Made by a program: the position numbers and the translations under genes
Notes under the pieces: generated by a model
Seen by the model: only the letters and a program-made list of their open reading frames with translations
The model's database searches: none
Told to the model about the DNA's origin: nothing
DNA from: Rhynchopus sp. YZ270_cl-10
Taxonomy: Eukaryota; Euglenozoa; Diplonemea; Diplonemida; Diplonemidae
Assembly (NCBI GenBank): GCA_964035575.1
Contig: OZ037877.1
Coordinates: forward strand, 868,001-932,000
Direction: 5' to 3'
DNA: 64,000 nt
Part shown: piece after piece, positions 47,739 through 58,074 of the stretch
Numbering within the stretch: position 1 is the first letter of the stretch
Layout of the letters: each line of letters opens with the position of its first letter

Positions 47739-48658
47739 TTGTTTAGTGTCGTCGGGTGTTCGTTGGGGTTCCTGTTCCTTTTGGGGGGGGGGGGGGGGTT
47801 GTTTGTCACGTTCTTGAGCTTCCGAGGGGCTTGTTGGTGCGCGGCAGCGATCGCGGGCCTTTTTGGTTGTATCGCAGATCTGAGGCAGAACAGCAACTTG
47901 CGAGCCTTGTATCAGATCGGGGGTGGGTTGTGAGGGATGTCTGATGCACTATTATCAACGGACAAGAATGTACGTTGGCAGTTGTTCCAGCATTGTTCAA
48001 GCATGATGGTGTGTGGAGGTCTCCTTGGCGGGGGGGTCGTCATCTTGGTCCTCGGGTTTCATTGCGGGCAACCTGCAGGCACGGCGACAGTGTGTCCCTG
48101 GTGATTCCCGTCCTTCCTGTTCTTTCCTTTTCCGGTTTTTGTTTTGGGGTCGGAAGATGGGGAAGTGGAAGCAGTTGTTGCATTTAGAGGTGACGGGGTT
48201 GTTGTGTTGAGAGCTTCGTACGCATTTTATTAATTTTTTGTTGCGAGTACTGTGTGTTCCCGTTTTTGGAGCCGTTTTGTTCAGAGGCACAGTAGTCCAA
48301 GCTTTGGTTTGGCCTCTTTTGCTTTTGATTTTTTTTCGGGCCGCTTTTTTCTCAACCTTTTCCTGTACGTCTGTTGGATTTTCGTCATCATACGTATGGT
48401 GGAAGGCTGACTCCATGGCGTTTTTGTTCCGAGTTATTCACCACTCGAAATATGCCTGAACACAGCAACGAACCACATTTTGCTTGCAACATTCAGTACT
48501 CCAAATATGTTTGGCGTTCCCAAAATCGCGAAAATCTATTCATTTGGAGTACTATGCTCTACAACAACACTCCTACCTAAAAGGGCTATGTTCCACTCCG
48601 AATCTCCCTTACTAGGCATCCACACCCCACAACAGCAACGACACAACACAACACCCCC
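47739..48658. other. Intergenic stretch
   Basis: G/T-rich first half, AT-rich second half; no gene or repeat recognised. CACAACAG at about 48626-48633 is a possible acceptor for the next gene. Confidence 0.45.
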
Positions 48659-50755
48659 ATGGTGTTGCACATACAGACACACACCCCACTACCCCCGGCA
48701 ATGCGGCAGGTTTCTGTTGTCGATCCGGCCGCTTCTACATCCACACCCGCACCCGCACCCACACCCACCCCAACCTTCATCACCCCGACCACGCTCACCA
48801 CCAACACCGTTCTGTCTGATGCGCAAGGTACTTTGAAGTTTGCAGGGTTTCTCCGTTTGTATTCTGCACCAGCCTCACCTAGCACCCCGCAGCATACCCC
48901 CTATGGGACGACAGCTGCGCAAGATGAAGCATTGTCGGCAGAGGGCCAGATTGAAGGGGCATTGAACGTAGTAGAAGGCGGGGTGGTGAGCGGTCTGTAC
49001 ACCCTCAGGCTGCCTGGGGTGGCGGTGGAGTCTGGAGCCTTCCGTGGAGCGGCAGTTGACATGGAGGTGACGTGGACGTGCAGTGCATTGTGCGATGCCG
49101 GACCTTTGACAGGATCGCTTGAAGATGATGTGTTGGCGTTAGAGGGTTGGAGGCAGGATGGAATGCGGGTAGGGATCGATGTCACCTTAGCGCCAATTGG
49201 GGCATCCGGGGTGCCAGAATCCCCTAGGGGAAGCAGACGTTCGCTTGCAGAGTATGGATTAGATGGCTCGCTTCCTGCCTCCCCCAACGCAAAAAGGGAG
49301 CGAAGTGAGGTAGGGAAGGTTTTACTTAAAGCAGGCCTGCAAGAAACCCAGATCCGCTCTACAGAAGCTTCTCTGGCAGAGCATGGTGCCACTTCCTTAA
49401 CCGGATTGACCCAGGTTAGTACAAAGGGGCTTCGTGGAAGTGGGTTGTCTCTTGTTGAAGCGGGTCGCGTTCTTGCGCATGCTGAAGAAGCGTTGAAGGA
49501 AGCGCTTTCCTCTCGTACATTGCGTAAAAAGGCGGCCAAAGGGGGGACCACGCAACCCCTTGCTGCGACTCTGTTGCACGCAGCGATGAACGCACACCGC
49601 ACCACAGCGAAGGGTCTTCTTGCGTCCCGTGCCTTCCGTGCTCTCTCTGGCTACGCAGTTTTGAAGAGGTTTGAGAGAAAAACCCCAACCACAGCAGAGC
49701 AAGGTGTCACCACTACACCCCTCTCCACCACCTTACCAACCGATGAAGTGAAGATAGCGCCCATAGAAGGTGCAACGCCAGCAACGCCACGGAGCGTGCT
49801 GCGGACCTCGGTGAAGGAAAGGGAAGGTAGCACTGTGGGCACACCACAGTATCATACCTGCAGTAGTGATGTGGGGGTCGCAGACGACGTTGCTGCCGCT
49901 GCTGCTGCGAGAATTTCTCATTTGGAGAGACAAAGGGATGAGCTGCTATCCCACGCAATGTGCGGAGGGAGGGAGCTGGCAGATCGGGAACGTGCCTTGA
50001 CACATGCTGAAGACAGCGTGCTTCTCCGTGAACGGCGGCTTGCGACTAATGAATTGCAGTCACGCAAAAGCATTGAACGTGCCGACAAACACGCGGGCCG
50101 GATCGGCTCCCTTAAACAAGAAAACAGCGCCCTCCACGAACAGATCGGACACCTCCAGCAGCACCTTGCGGAGCGCCAGAACCTCATCGGGAGACAACAG
50201 GCTGCGATGCGCCGAAGCAAAATCGACGCGAAGGACGCCACCTTAACTTCTGCCCCCTCCACCACCTCCCCACAACGCACGCCAATCCCACCCCGCTCCC
50301 CTTCCCCAGTTCGCGCATCTTTGGTGGATCTCTCACCAGAACCCGAAGAGCGAAGGGAATACACTGTTTCCGGAACACATAAACACCTGAGAAGTCAAAA
50401 CTGCCCGACATATTGTGCAAAGAGACCACTAAGGCAAGAAAGGGCGGAAAAGCCGAGAACAGAGAAGGTGCCTATAGCGGTGGCTGCGGTCAAGCTTATG
50501 GGAGGTAAGCTGAGGCGGTCGTACGGAGGGATTGCGCCCGCAATGAAGGCCATCCCGACAATCGAAGCCGACATCGCGACAGCAGCAGGTCTGTCCACCT
50601 TCTTTGCAGCCCTAGGCGCCCTGCATCTCCTCCCCCCGGTGCTGGAGGCTGTGCAAACGCAGGGTCCTGATCGCTACACAGTCAGCTCCCTCCAAACTCT
50701 TCTCGAAGACGCGCAACCAAAACCAAAATCTGAGAAAAAAAAGCAAGAAAACTAA
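48659..50755 (+). CDS. 698-aa protein with SAM-like segment and coiled coil
   Basis: Single exon. Residues 1-60 are Pro/Thr rich. Residues about 55-175 form a beta-rich segment (GTLKFAGFLRLYSA, VVSGLYTLRLPGVAVESGAF, ALEGWRQDGMRVGIDVTLAP). Residues about 220-285 (EVGKVLLKAGLQETQIRSTE, ASLAEHGATSLTGLTQVS, LVEAGRVLAHAEEALKEAL) have the helix spacing of a SAM domain. Residues about 415-520 are a coiled coil (ISHLERQRDELLSHAM, RIGSLKQENSALHEQIGHLQ). The C-terminal 80 residues are helical (TAAGLSTFFAALGALHLLPP). SAM plus coiled coil suggests an oligomeric scaffold, possibly cytoskeletal; not proven. Start at the first ATG after the CACAACAG acceptor-like site. Confidence 0.8.
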   Translation: MVLHIQTHTPLPPAMRQVSVVDPAASTSTPAPAPTPTPTFITPTTLTTNTVLSDAQGTLKFAGFLRLYSAPASPSTPQHTPYGTTAAQDEALSAEGQIEGALNVVEGGVVSGLYTLRLPGVAVESGAFRGAAVDMEVTWTCSALCDAGPLTGSLEDDVLALEGWRQDGMRVGIDVTLAPIGASGVPESPRGSRRSLAEYGLDGSLPASPNAKRERSEVGKVLLKAGLQETQIRSTEASLAEHGATSLTGLTQVSTKGLRGSGLSLVEAGRVLAHAEEALKEALSSRTLRKKAAKGGTTQPLAATLLHAAMNAHRTTAKGLLASRAFRALSGYAVLKRFERKTPTTAEQGVTTTPLSTTLPTDEVKIAPIEGATPATPRSVLRTSVKEREGSTVGTPQYHTCSSDVGVADDVAAAAAARISHLERQRDELLSHAMCGGRELADRERALTHAEDSVLLRERRLATNELQSRKSIERADKHAGRIGSLKQENSALHEQIGHLQQHLAERQNLIGRQQAAMRRSKIDAKDATLTSAPSTTSPQRTPIPPRSPSPVRASLVDLSPEPEERREYTVSGTHKHLRSQNCPTYCAKRPLRQERAEKPRTEKVPIAVAAVKLMGGKLRRSYGGIAPAMKAIPTIEADIATAAGLSTFFAALGALHLLPPVLEAVQTQGPDRYTVSSLQTLLEDAQPKPKSEKKKQEN

Positions 50756-52567
50756 AATAGATTTTTGTCGGAACAGTTGTAGGAGAAGTGCTTGATCTCC
50801 TTTTTTTGTTGTAAACTAATCGTTAAGGGAGGGGTTGTTAATAGGTGCAGTTGTTTAGAGTTTAAAAATCAATTTTAAAAAAAGATGGATGGCTTTGTTG
50901 CCCTCAGTTAAATGGCGGGGTGTTTGTGTCGTGATAGGTTATAGCAGCAGAACCCAGCTATTTTTTTTATGATAGATTTTCTGTTACTTACCCAAAAACC
51001 TTTCAGAATACACACTACAGACAGCATTGCCTTCAGGATAGGAGACCTACCCCCCCCCTTTGAAGCCCCCCCTTTCCCAACAAAAAATAAAAAAAAATTA
51101 CAGTCATACAGCAAACACCGGTGGGGAAAAAACGTAGAGGTAAAAAAACACCAGAGAGGCAAAAACGGTGTATTTTTGGGATTTCAAAACGGAGGGTTTT
51201 TTACCCTCATCCGATGTTTGTAAAAAAGGGGAAACGAACAATGTGGACTCTAAAGAAGGTGGGATGACGACAAATCCGGAAATTTAATAATCCACATGTG
51301 TCGTTTCCCCTTGTAAAAAAGATTGTTATATTATGCCATTGAAACGACGTGTCCATTTCATGACGGTCAAGCATGCTTTCCTCAATTTTTTTTTTGTTGG
51401 CACCACCCTCAACAGATAGGCGGGTAAAAGGGGGGTGGCCAGAATCTAAGGTGGGTGGATTCTATTTGATCTGATTTTTCTTTTTTCTTTTCTTTTTTTT
51501 TTTGTTGTTACACCAGACTCTCCGCTAGGATTTCCGATTTTGAAAATATTCTGTTGATGGTCCACGTTGGTGGGGTACATGCTTGCGCCGCAGGCGCACG
51601 GTACGCAACTTTTTTTTTTACCAACGCCCGATTTTGACTTTTTTGGGACGTTTGAGCACTCACCTCTCCAGATCTTCTTCTCCTGAGCTTTTTTGACAGG
51701 TAGAACGGGTCTGAACCACTTAGCAGAACTTTTTTTTTTTTTTCTTTTTTTCCCCATTTTCAAAAAGTTCTGTTGACAATCAACAGAACTTTAGTACCTA
51801 GCGGAGTGCCTGTGTTACACGGTGGAGTCCGACCGGGGAAAAAAGGCAGACTGTTAGGCAGACCCCTTTAGTCCGCCTAGAGCCCACCTATCAGTCTGGG
51901 CCTCGCGTCTCTACTAGATAGAATAGTGTATTTTTTTCTTTCTCTCCATTTTTCTGAGAAGTGTATTACCTCCCCTTGTTTTTTTTTCATCTCCCCCCTT
52001 TTGCCCCTTCAAGTTTTCCTCTGTTCTAGTAAAGTGTACAAAAAAAAAAAAAAAGAGTATTTTATTTCAGCCCTTTTTCTAAATCCGGTCCCCGTCCCCA
52101 GATTTGGAAAAATAAATTTTTTTCCCGCACTTTTTTTCCCGCCGTCTCTACTGCGTTTTAGGGGTTCACAGGGGCTCAGAGGAGCCCGATAAAAAATGCC
52201 ACGTGTCTGGATGAGACCGCTCGTGCAAAATAACCAGTTTTCGGGGAGGGAAAAAAAGGGGGGAGGGGTGCCGAATCCAGAACACCCCCCCACCAAGTCC
52301 CCCCCGTGTGGTTGAACGGGAGTACCTTGGGGAAATGGGTTGCTGACCGCACCATGAAATCCCGCACCATCCAGGCTGTACCTCAAATATTTTTTTGCCT
52401 GCGGCGCTATTATTCATTTTTTGCTCCGCAACAAAGGGTTCGTTGAGTGACTCTGTGGTGTAAAAAGCTAGATTTTTACACCGTGCCCTAAATTTTTTTT
52501 GCCTGCGGCGCCATTTTTTCTTTATTTTTTTTGCACCGCAAAAAAAAATACAGTCCCTCTGTCCCCA
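50756..52567. other. Intergenic stretch with hairpins and a hAT-type MITE
   Basis: An imperfect hairpin at about 51228-51312 pairs GGGGAAACGAACAATGTGGA with TCCACATGTGTCGTTTCCCC. The element 51514-51812 follows, then the palindromic block 52300-52599. No gene seen. Confidence 0.55.
51514..51812. mobile_element. hAT-type MITE with perfect 8-bp target duplication
   Basis: Ends CAGACTCTCCGCTAGG and, on the other strand, CAGGCACTCCGCTAGG. TGTTACAC flanks both ends exactly (51506-51513, 51813-51820). Interior includes the palindromic TTGCGCCGCAGGCGCACGGT and a hairpin AAAGTTCTGTTGA/TCAACAGAACTTT at 51765-51793. No coding sequence. Confidence 0.9.
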
Positions 52568-52599
52568 ATGTCTTCCCTGGTCAGCAGCGCCGAAAATTA
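52300..52599. repeat. Palindromic GGCGCCGCAGGC repeat block, copy 2 (inverted)
   Basis: Reverse complement of 3590-3840, including GGTGTAAAAAGCTAG then TTTTTACACC. It ends at GCAGCGCCGAAAA (52585-52597), just inside the open frame that starts at 52568. Confidence 0.8.
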
Positions 52600-53050
52600 T
52601 CTCATGGACCACACTTCGCTGAGGCGGTGCACGAACCAATGGTTCATTTTCTTTCAAGTCTGCCTCAACGACACATTTCGGAGGATTACTGCAGCCCTGG
52701 CCAACCTGGAGCCCTCCATCACCCTCGTCGAGGCACAAGTACCCCCTCCGCCATTCTCCCACACTATCTGTGAGGACGATTTTTGCGCTGCGTATGAGCA
52801 AGGGGCCAGCCCATATCAGCTTTGTCTAAAAATCCCTCCACCCATCACCCGAATATGGCCCCGATTGTGTTCAATTGGGTCAAATTTTCACAGCGCTTCC
52901 CAAATTTGTCATGGAGGCGGGCGCAAAGCGCAAAAAACCCCCGAAAAAGGGCACAAAAAGCACACAAAAAAGACGCGAAAAGGGCGGGAAAAAAACCGGT
53001 CCCCAGCCGAAAAAACCCCGGAAAATAGGCCCGTCACGGTTCAGGCCTGA
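52568..53050 (+). CDS. Possible WASHC3/CCDC53-like small coiled-coil protein
   Basis: A frame of 160 aa from the ATG at 52568. Residues about 22-60 (TNQWFIFFQVCLNDTFRRIT, AALANLEPSITLVEAQV) follow the hydrophobic pattern of the WASHC3/BRK1 coiled coil, whose usual form ends Ile-Leu-Asp/Glu-Ala-Lys-Leu. Downstream, FCAAYEQGASPYQLCLKI vaguely resembles the conserved Tyr...Gly-x-Pro...Lys-Met segment that follows in WASHC3. WASH complexes activate Arp2/3 on endosomes. The rest is a Lys-rich tail that may be intron read as coding; GTATGAGC at 52791 could be a donor. The first ten codons lie inside a dispersed repeat, so the true start may be the ATG at 52604. Weak call. Confidence 0.35.
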   Translation: MSSLVSSAENYLMDHTSLRRCTNQWFIFFQVCLNDTFRRITAALANLEPSITLVEAQVPPPPFSHTICEDDFCAAYEQGASPYQLCLKIPPPITRIWPRLCSIGSNFHSASQICHGGGRKAQKTPEKGHKKHTKKTRKGREKNRSPAEKTPENRPVTVQA

Positions 53051-53590
53051 TTTTATTTCCTTATATCATGCTCCATGCTCTACCTACGTTTTGCAAAACA
53101 CACACCATAAAAAGAAAGATGGGAATATTTTTGTTGATCCCTCACCATAATATTATACTATCAATTTATTGATTGCATATGATGCAATTACTATTTCCTT
53201 CTACCATGTTCTACCTCTAGTTTGCTTCCATTGATTGACCTGCAGGAATTGGTTATGTTGGGCGTTCCATCTTCTCCACCTGGACTCAAGGGAACAACAC
53301 TGTGTGCTATGACCCCCCTTTGCAGGAGTATTGCGTTAGCACACCATTCACCGTATTTTACTCTGAGATTTTACTCTAATCTCAGAGTAATAATCGCCGG
53401 CTCAACCCTCACCCATCATTTCTCCCCAGAAAAAAATAACACCCCCCATTTTTTTTTCCCCCTTTTCTTTTCTTTTTGTTTTTTCACTACACCACACAAA
53501 CCTCCCTTTTCGTTTCTTTCCGTTTCCGTAAAAAAACAGTTTTTTTTTTCTTTTTTTTTTTTTCTTCTTTTTTTCCTTCTCTTTTCCACA
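53051..53590. other. Intergenic stretch ending in a long pyrimidine tract
   Basis: AT-rich; ACTCTGAGATTTTACTCTAATCTCAGAGT at about 53360-53388 contains a hairpin (ACTCTGAGATT/AATCTCAGAGT). Bases 53536-53588 are almost pure pyrimidine before the next ATG. No gene seen. Confidence 0.5.
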
Positions 53591-54172
53591 ATGAGCGACG
53601 GATTCATGCTCAGCCAGCCCGCCATCCCGCTGTCCGCGCAGATGTACGGAAGTGAATGCAGCAGCACACCATCGTCTCAGACACTTCAGATGTGCTCTTC
53701 GTCTGAGTCTCTTGGAGACGTCGCCCCTTTGAGGCGCAAGACTACGACCCGCAGACGCAAGCCCCTTCTGTGCAGCCTGGTGAAGGCGAACGAGGCTGCT
53801 GCCCCGATCACGGAGGCAACCCGCAACCCATTCGAAGGACGCACCGAGGGACGCTCGAGGAAGCTTCAGCTGTGCAGGGAGTACTTCCTGAGCGAGGATG
53901 AGAAGGAGCTGTCGTCGGCCCCCTCCTCTACCGCGTCGTCTGACGATGAGGACACCGTGTCAATCATCTCGACTGTCTCGACAGTCCCCCTCCGCTCCTC
54001 CTTCAGACTCCCTAGGGAGGACAGCGCGTCCTCCCAAGACGCCCCGGTCAAGAGAATAGCCTTCTGCGAGTCTGCAGTGGCAGCCACCCAGGTCCGTCCC
54101 TCCCGCCGTGCCCGCTGCACAGAAGGATGGGTCCACGCGCTGGCGATGATTGATGAGGAGGAGCAGATCTGA
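53591..54172 (+). CDS. 193-aa Ser-rich protein of unknown function
   Basis: Single exon starting MSDGFMLSQPAIPLSAQMYG directly after the pyrimidine tract. About a quarter of residues are Ser or Thr. A basic patch (LRRKTTTRRRKPLL, residues 47-60) is followed by ATRNPFEGRTEGRSRKLQLC and an acidic/Ser region (LSEDEKELSSAPSSTASSDD). Near the C-terminus, SRRARCTEGWVHALAMIDEE is the most ordered-looking part. GC-rich codon use fits a real, well-expressed gene. Likely disordered and phosphorylated; a regulatory role is inference. It is the last gene on this side of the window. Confidence 0.75.
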   Translation: MSDGFMLSQPAIPLSAQMYGSECSSTPSSQTLQMCSSSESLGDVAPLRRKTTTRRRKPLLCSLVKANEAAAPITEATRNPFEGRTEGRSRKLQLCREYFLSEDEKELSSAPSSTASSDDEDTVSIISTVSTVPLRSSFRLPREDSASSQDAPVKRIAFCESAVAATQVRPSRRARCTEGWVHALAMIDEEEQI

Positions 54173-54849
54173 GGACGGACTGTACAAAACAAAAACAAAA
54201 AAAATCCAAAAAGAGAGAGAAAAAAGGGGTGTTTTTTTGGTAGCCAACGCAGTGATGGTTGTTAGGGTTTACCCTCCAGTTTTTCTCTTTTATTTTTTTG
54301 GGTTTTTGAGGAGGTTCGTTTATGACGTGGATCTGTATTTTTAAAAAAAAAATCCAAAAAAAATATTGGTGGGGGGGATGAGGGTTGGGGGGTATTCTTC
54401 TTCTTCTTTTTTTTTTTTTTTTTTTGAAAAAAAAAAAAAAAAAAAAGGCGATTTCAATTCTACCGAAAAGAGAAAAAAAACGCAAAAAAATATTGTTTCT
54501 TTTTTTTTGTCTTTTTTTTTTATATTTTGCATCCGTTACTTTGATATCAGTCCCATTTTTTTTTTTTCTTTTTCGTTCTCTTTTCTTTATGCTATTCCGC
54601 TACGTTTTCATGTACACTTATTTTTTTTTTTTTTGTGGCATTTCTTGCTTTTCCCCCTTTTTCCCTACCCCCCCTTCCCCAACTTGACAGGTGTGTGTGT
54701 CAGGTGTGACACCCTTCAAGTGCCCTTTTTATTCAAAAAAAAACACCTTTTTATTCAACTTTCATTACCTTTTTCTCTTTACCTGATGTGCGCGCGGTAC
54801 CACTTCTTGGACAATTCTTTCCACCATTTTTTTTTCCCTTCTTTTTCCA

Positions 54850-54900
54850 GTGCCCTGCGTCCGTCGGTGTACGGTGAGGCGTTTTGCACTTTCTTCTCCC
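54850..54900 (+). repeat. R6 dispersed repeat
   Basis: GTGCCCTGCGTCCGTCGGTG, then GAGGCGTTTTGCACTTTC. Confidence 0.65.
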
Positions 54901-55914
54901 CCCCCAATTTTCCAAAGGCAGCTTAAACACCAAATGCGTAGGCTGCAACCTCTTATAGTGGGGGTTTCCAAGTGAGGATATTTTCTTCAAATTTTCAAGA
55001 AAAGGAAAAAGAAAAACGCTTCGCTTGTTCCCCTTTTTCCCCTTTCGTTTTTTTTTTACAACAAAATCCCCCCCTTTACGTTTCCAAGCCAAGAGGTATC
55101 TTCGTACACATCGCCCTCATCCTTCTCTTCCCCCTCTCTTTTAAAGGTGTACAAGGTTTGGTACTGAGCACTGTTTAAAAGAATTTTTTTTCCCTCCATT
55201 TTATTTATCCGTTTTATTTTACTTTACCCCCGCTTCCCCTCAAAAAAAACTGAACAAAACGAAAAACTAAACAAAATACCCTTCCCGTTTCCTCATTTCC
55301 AACCCCTTTCTGTTTTCTTCTTTTTTTTGATTTTCTTTTTTTGATCTAAAGATGTGTTGTGCCCTTAGAGGCCCGTTCATCTTTTTCAATATTTTTCTCC
55401 CCCTCCTTTTCCCCCCCATTCGTTCCCCTTCCTCAACCACTCTTTTCTATTCCCCCCAACCTGCCCCCACACCAATCACTTCAAAAAAAATACCCACACA
55501 TTTTCACTGAGATTTTTACAATGAAAATACTATTTTTTATGTGAACCCTATAATAAGATGCAGAACAGAGTTCACATACAAATAAGAACAACAACGAAAG
55601 TTTTGGAAGAAAAAAAAAATTGTAATGATGTCTCACCGCAAAATGATTCCCCCCACACATATCCCCTCCTCCTCCTTCAGGCCGTAGTTTTTTTTTACCC
55701 CACCCCAAACCCCCCGAAAAAAATACAAATATTTCACCCCACCTACCAGCTAGTACTCTAGTCTTCTCTGCCAAAAAAAAGGTAAGGTCCACCATATCCC
55801 TAATTGGTTGTCATATGACTGTATCAATTCTGATGTATTGTTTAGCTCAGGATCATTAAAAAAAAAGTGCATTTTTTTTTTTTTTTTTGCATGGGATGTA
55901 CCGTTTTTTTGAAC

Positions 55915-55960
55915 GTCCTTTGATGTGTGCTTTCTCTTGATTTGAAAAGTATGTGAAATT
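55915..55960 (+). repeat. R4 hairpin repeat
   Basis: GTGCTTTCTCTTGATTTGAA then AAGTATGTGAAAT; imperfect CTTTC/GAAAG stem. Confidence 0.55.
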
Positions 55961-56056
55961 TTTGTGTTATTTTTTTCTTTCTGATCCTGATGCTAAAAAA
56001 AAAAATGCATCAAGAGCTACACGATAGCAATCCTCCAAAATTGCACTACCCATCCC

Positions 56057-56232
56057 TGGTAGCTGTATTGTGATAATTGCCCCGTCACAATACAATAATA
56101 CACATTTCACAATACAAGCTTGCTTTCTTTTCGTTTCATTTAAGAAAAGAAAGTATATGAAATAAGCTTGTATTGTGAAATGTGTATTATTGTATTATGA
56201 TAGGGCAATTATCACAATACAGCTAACCACTA
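56057..56232. mobile_element. Foldback MITE, copy A, with an R4-like centre
   Basis: Arms GTAGCTGTATTGTGATAATT and AATTATCACAATACAGCTAA. Unlike copies B and C, its centre carries an R4-type hairpin (CTTTCTTTTCG...AAGAAAGTATATGAAAT). Confidence 0.85.
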
Positions 56233-56363
56233 CCAACCCCCTTCCAAACCCACTTTTTCTTACACTATTCCCCCTACCCCCCCCTTAAGGTTCCCCCTTT
56301 CCCCAAACAATACCAATAAACAATTTAAGTCTCCTTCACCCTTCCCCCTAACAAAAACAGTGA

Positions 56364-56430
56364 CAGTGGAGATTGCACAACTGTGGCAACACAACCGAGG
56401 CAACTACACTACTCCAACAATTTATCAAAA
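56364..56430 (+). repeat. R2 dispersed repeat
   Basis: One C shorter in ACAACCGAGG and shortened at GATTGCACAACTG; followed by AACTTCATAAAAACCCATT as in UBE2V intron 1. Confidence 0.8.
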
Positions 56431-56860
56431 AACTTCATAAAAACCCATTCAAGCTTCCCTTCTCCTTTCCCCCCCCTCCCCCGAGTCATACAGAGTTAAA
56501 CAAATGTGAAAAAAAAAAAACAAATGATGAAGAATGATGAAGAGATCTGAGAGGGACCCCGACAAAATTTTTTTTCTCCCCAGAAAATTACCAGATTGCC
56601 CATGGTTTTTTTTTTGTGACATTTTTCTCTTCTTTTCTATTGCTGTTCACTACAGCCAACCTTTCTCCCCCCCAAAAAAAAAAATTCAAACCCTACTGTG
56701 TTTAGTAGTTATTCATAACACTAAATCCAAATTCCCAAACCCTCCAAAAACATTTTCCTTTTTTATATCATATCGATCAACAGTTGTATACACCATTTTT
56801 TGTTTTTTTTTTGTTATTTATTTGAGGCTTGGGGTCTTCTAAGCTTTTTATTTTTATTGC

Positions 56861-56917
56861 AGCGCCCTGCGTCCCTCCGATGGAACGGTGGGGCGTTTGC
56901 ACTTTCAACTTCTCTTT
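56861..56917 (+). repeat. R6 dispersed repeat
   Basis: CGCCCTGCGTCCCTCCGATG, then GGGGCGTTTGCACTTTCAAC and a TTCTCTTTT end. Confidence 0.7.
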
Positions 56918-57001
56918 TAATATTATCATCGTTATTTTTTGCCTTTCCCCCCTAGTCATACCTAGAAGGTGAATTTCGTATTCGCCTTCAAGGTATGCCT
57001 A

Positions 57002-57118
57002 GTGGTGACTGTGTTGTGATGATTGACCATCATAATCTACAAATCAGAATACAGCTTGTATTGTGAAATGTGTATTATTGTATTATGATAGGGCAATTAT
57101 CACAATACAGCCAACCAC
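57002..57118. mobile_element. Foldback MITE, copy B
   Basis: Left arm is degenerate (GTGGTGACTGTGTTGTGATG); right arm intact (GGGCAATTATCACAATACAG). Confidence 0.8.
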
Positions 57119-57392
57119 TGTTCCCCTTCCTTCCTTCCTTCTCTAAGGTTAAATGCAACGATGGCCCCCAGAGTGGGGCATCTTTATATCACAAAGCAAA
57201 AATTTAACCAAAAAAACAAAACAAAAAAACATCATTCAAGCCCATTCAAACCCCCATAGTGGGGTATCTTTTTTTAACCTTTCCGGGGACGTCCCTCATT
57301 TTTTTTTCTTTCTCTTCTTTTTGCGATGAAAAATTAAGACTTCTTTTTTGTGTTTCGATAGAGGGGCTATTGGAGGGGGTTGCTCTTCTTTA

Positions 57393-57516
57393 GTGGTTAG
57401 CTGTATTGTGATAATTGCCCTATCATAATACATTAATACACATTTCACAATACAAGCTGTATTGTGAAATGTGTATTATTGTATGATAGGGCAATTATCA
57501 CAATACAGCTAACCAC
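57393..57516. mobile_element. Foldback MITE, copy C, nearly perfect palindrome
   Basis: GTGGTTAGCTGTATTGTGAT to its complement ATCACAATACAGCTAACCAC, flanked by TA on both sides (57391-57392, 57517-57518). About 124 bases, arms almost identical, so it is the youngest of the three. Confidence 0.92.
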
Positions 57517-57617
57517 TATGCTTCTTGCCACCCCTTTCGCGCTCTTCTTTATCATTAGGTGCCTTTTTGCATATGTTTAGAGGGGGGGGTCAACTCATCT
57601 CTTCCCGAGCATTTCTT

Positions 57618-57666
57618 AAGGTGACTAAGCGCGAGAGGCTTAGGGTCATCTTATTAAACTTTTTCT
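57618..57666 (+). repeat. R1 hairpin repeat
   Basis: Perfect stem CTAAGC/GCTTAG, loop GCGAGAG, tail GTCATCTTATTAAAC, T run. Confidence 0.85.
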
Positions 57667-57686
57667 TTCTTTTCTTCCTCATCCAA

Positions 57687-57722
57687 AAGGTACATGCCAC
57701 GAGAGGGCTTTTGTATTCCAAA
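57687..57722 (+). repeat. R1-related hairpin, GCC/GGC variant
   Basis: TACATGCCACGAGAGGGCTT then TTGTAT; same loop, different stem, no TTCATCTT tail. It lies 21 bases after the previous R1 copy. Confidence 0.6.
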
Positions 57723-57889
57723 AAAAAAAATTTTTTTTTTGGAGTGGACTGCACGCTCAGAGAGAGGTACACTATTTTCAACAAAAAAAAAAAAAAAAAA
57801 ATCCCCTCTTTTTATTAGATTTGTCTGTTCACAACAAAAAAGAACAAGACCTTCGTTCTCTCCCTTTCCATTATGATTTCTTATTTTAA

Positions 57890-57938
57890 AAGGTGGCTAA
57901 GCTCAGATCGGCTTGGGTTCATCTGATAAACTTTTCTT
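57890..57938 (+). repeat. R1 hairpin repeat
   Basis: CTAAGC/GCTTGG stem, loop altered to TCAGATCG, tail TTCATCTGATAAAC. Confidence 0.75.
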
Positions 57939-58074
57939 TGTTTTTTTTTTTTTTTTTTTGACGAAAAAAAAATTCCCTCTTTTTTAAAAACAATATGGTC
58001 TGGCCTTAGTTCACTTTATGTTCGCTAACGCTTAGATTGATCTTATAAAAACCCTTTTTTTTTTGTCCCATTTT

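Noticed and set aside
52499-52567. Upstream extension of the 52568 frame (Met-Pro-Ala-Ala-Pro-Phe-Phe-Leu)
   Set aside because: It only translates the T-rich palindromic repeat.
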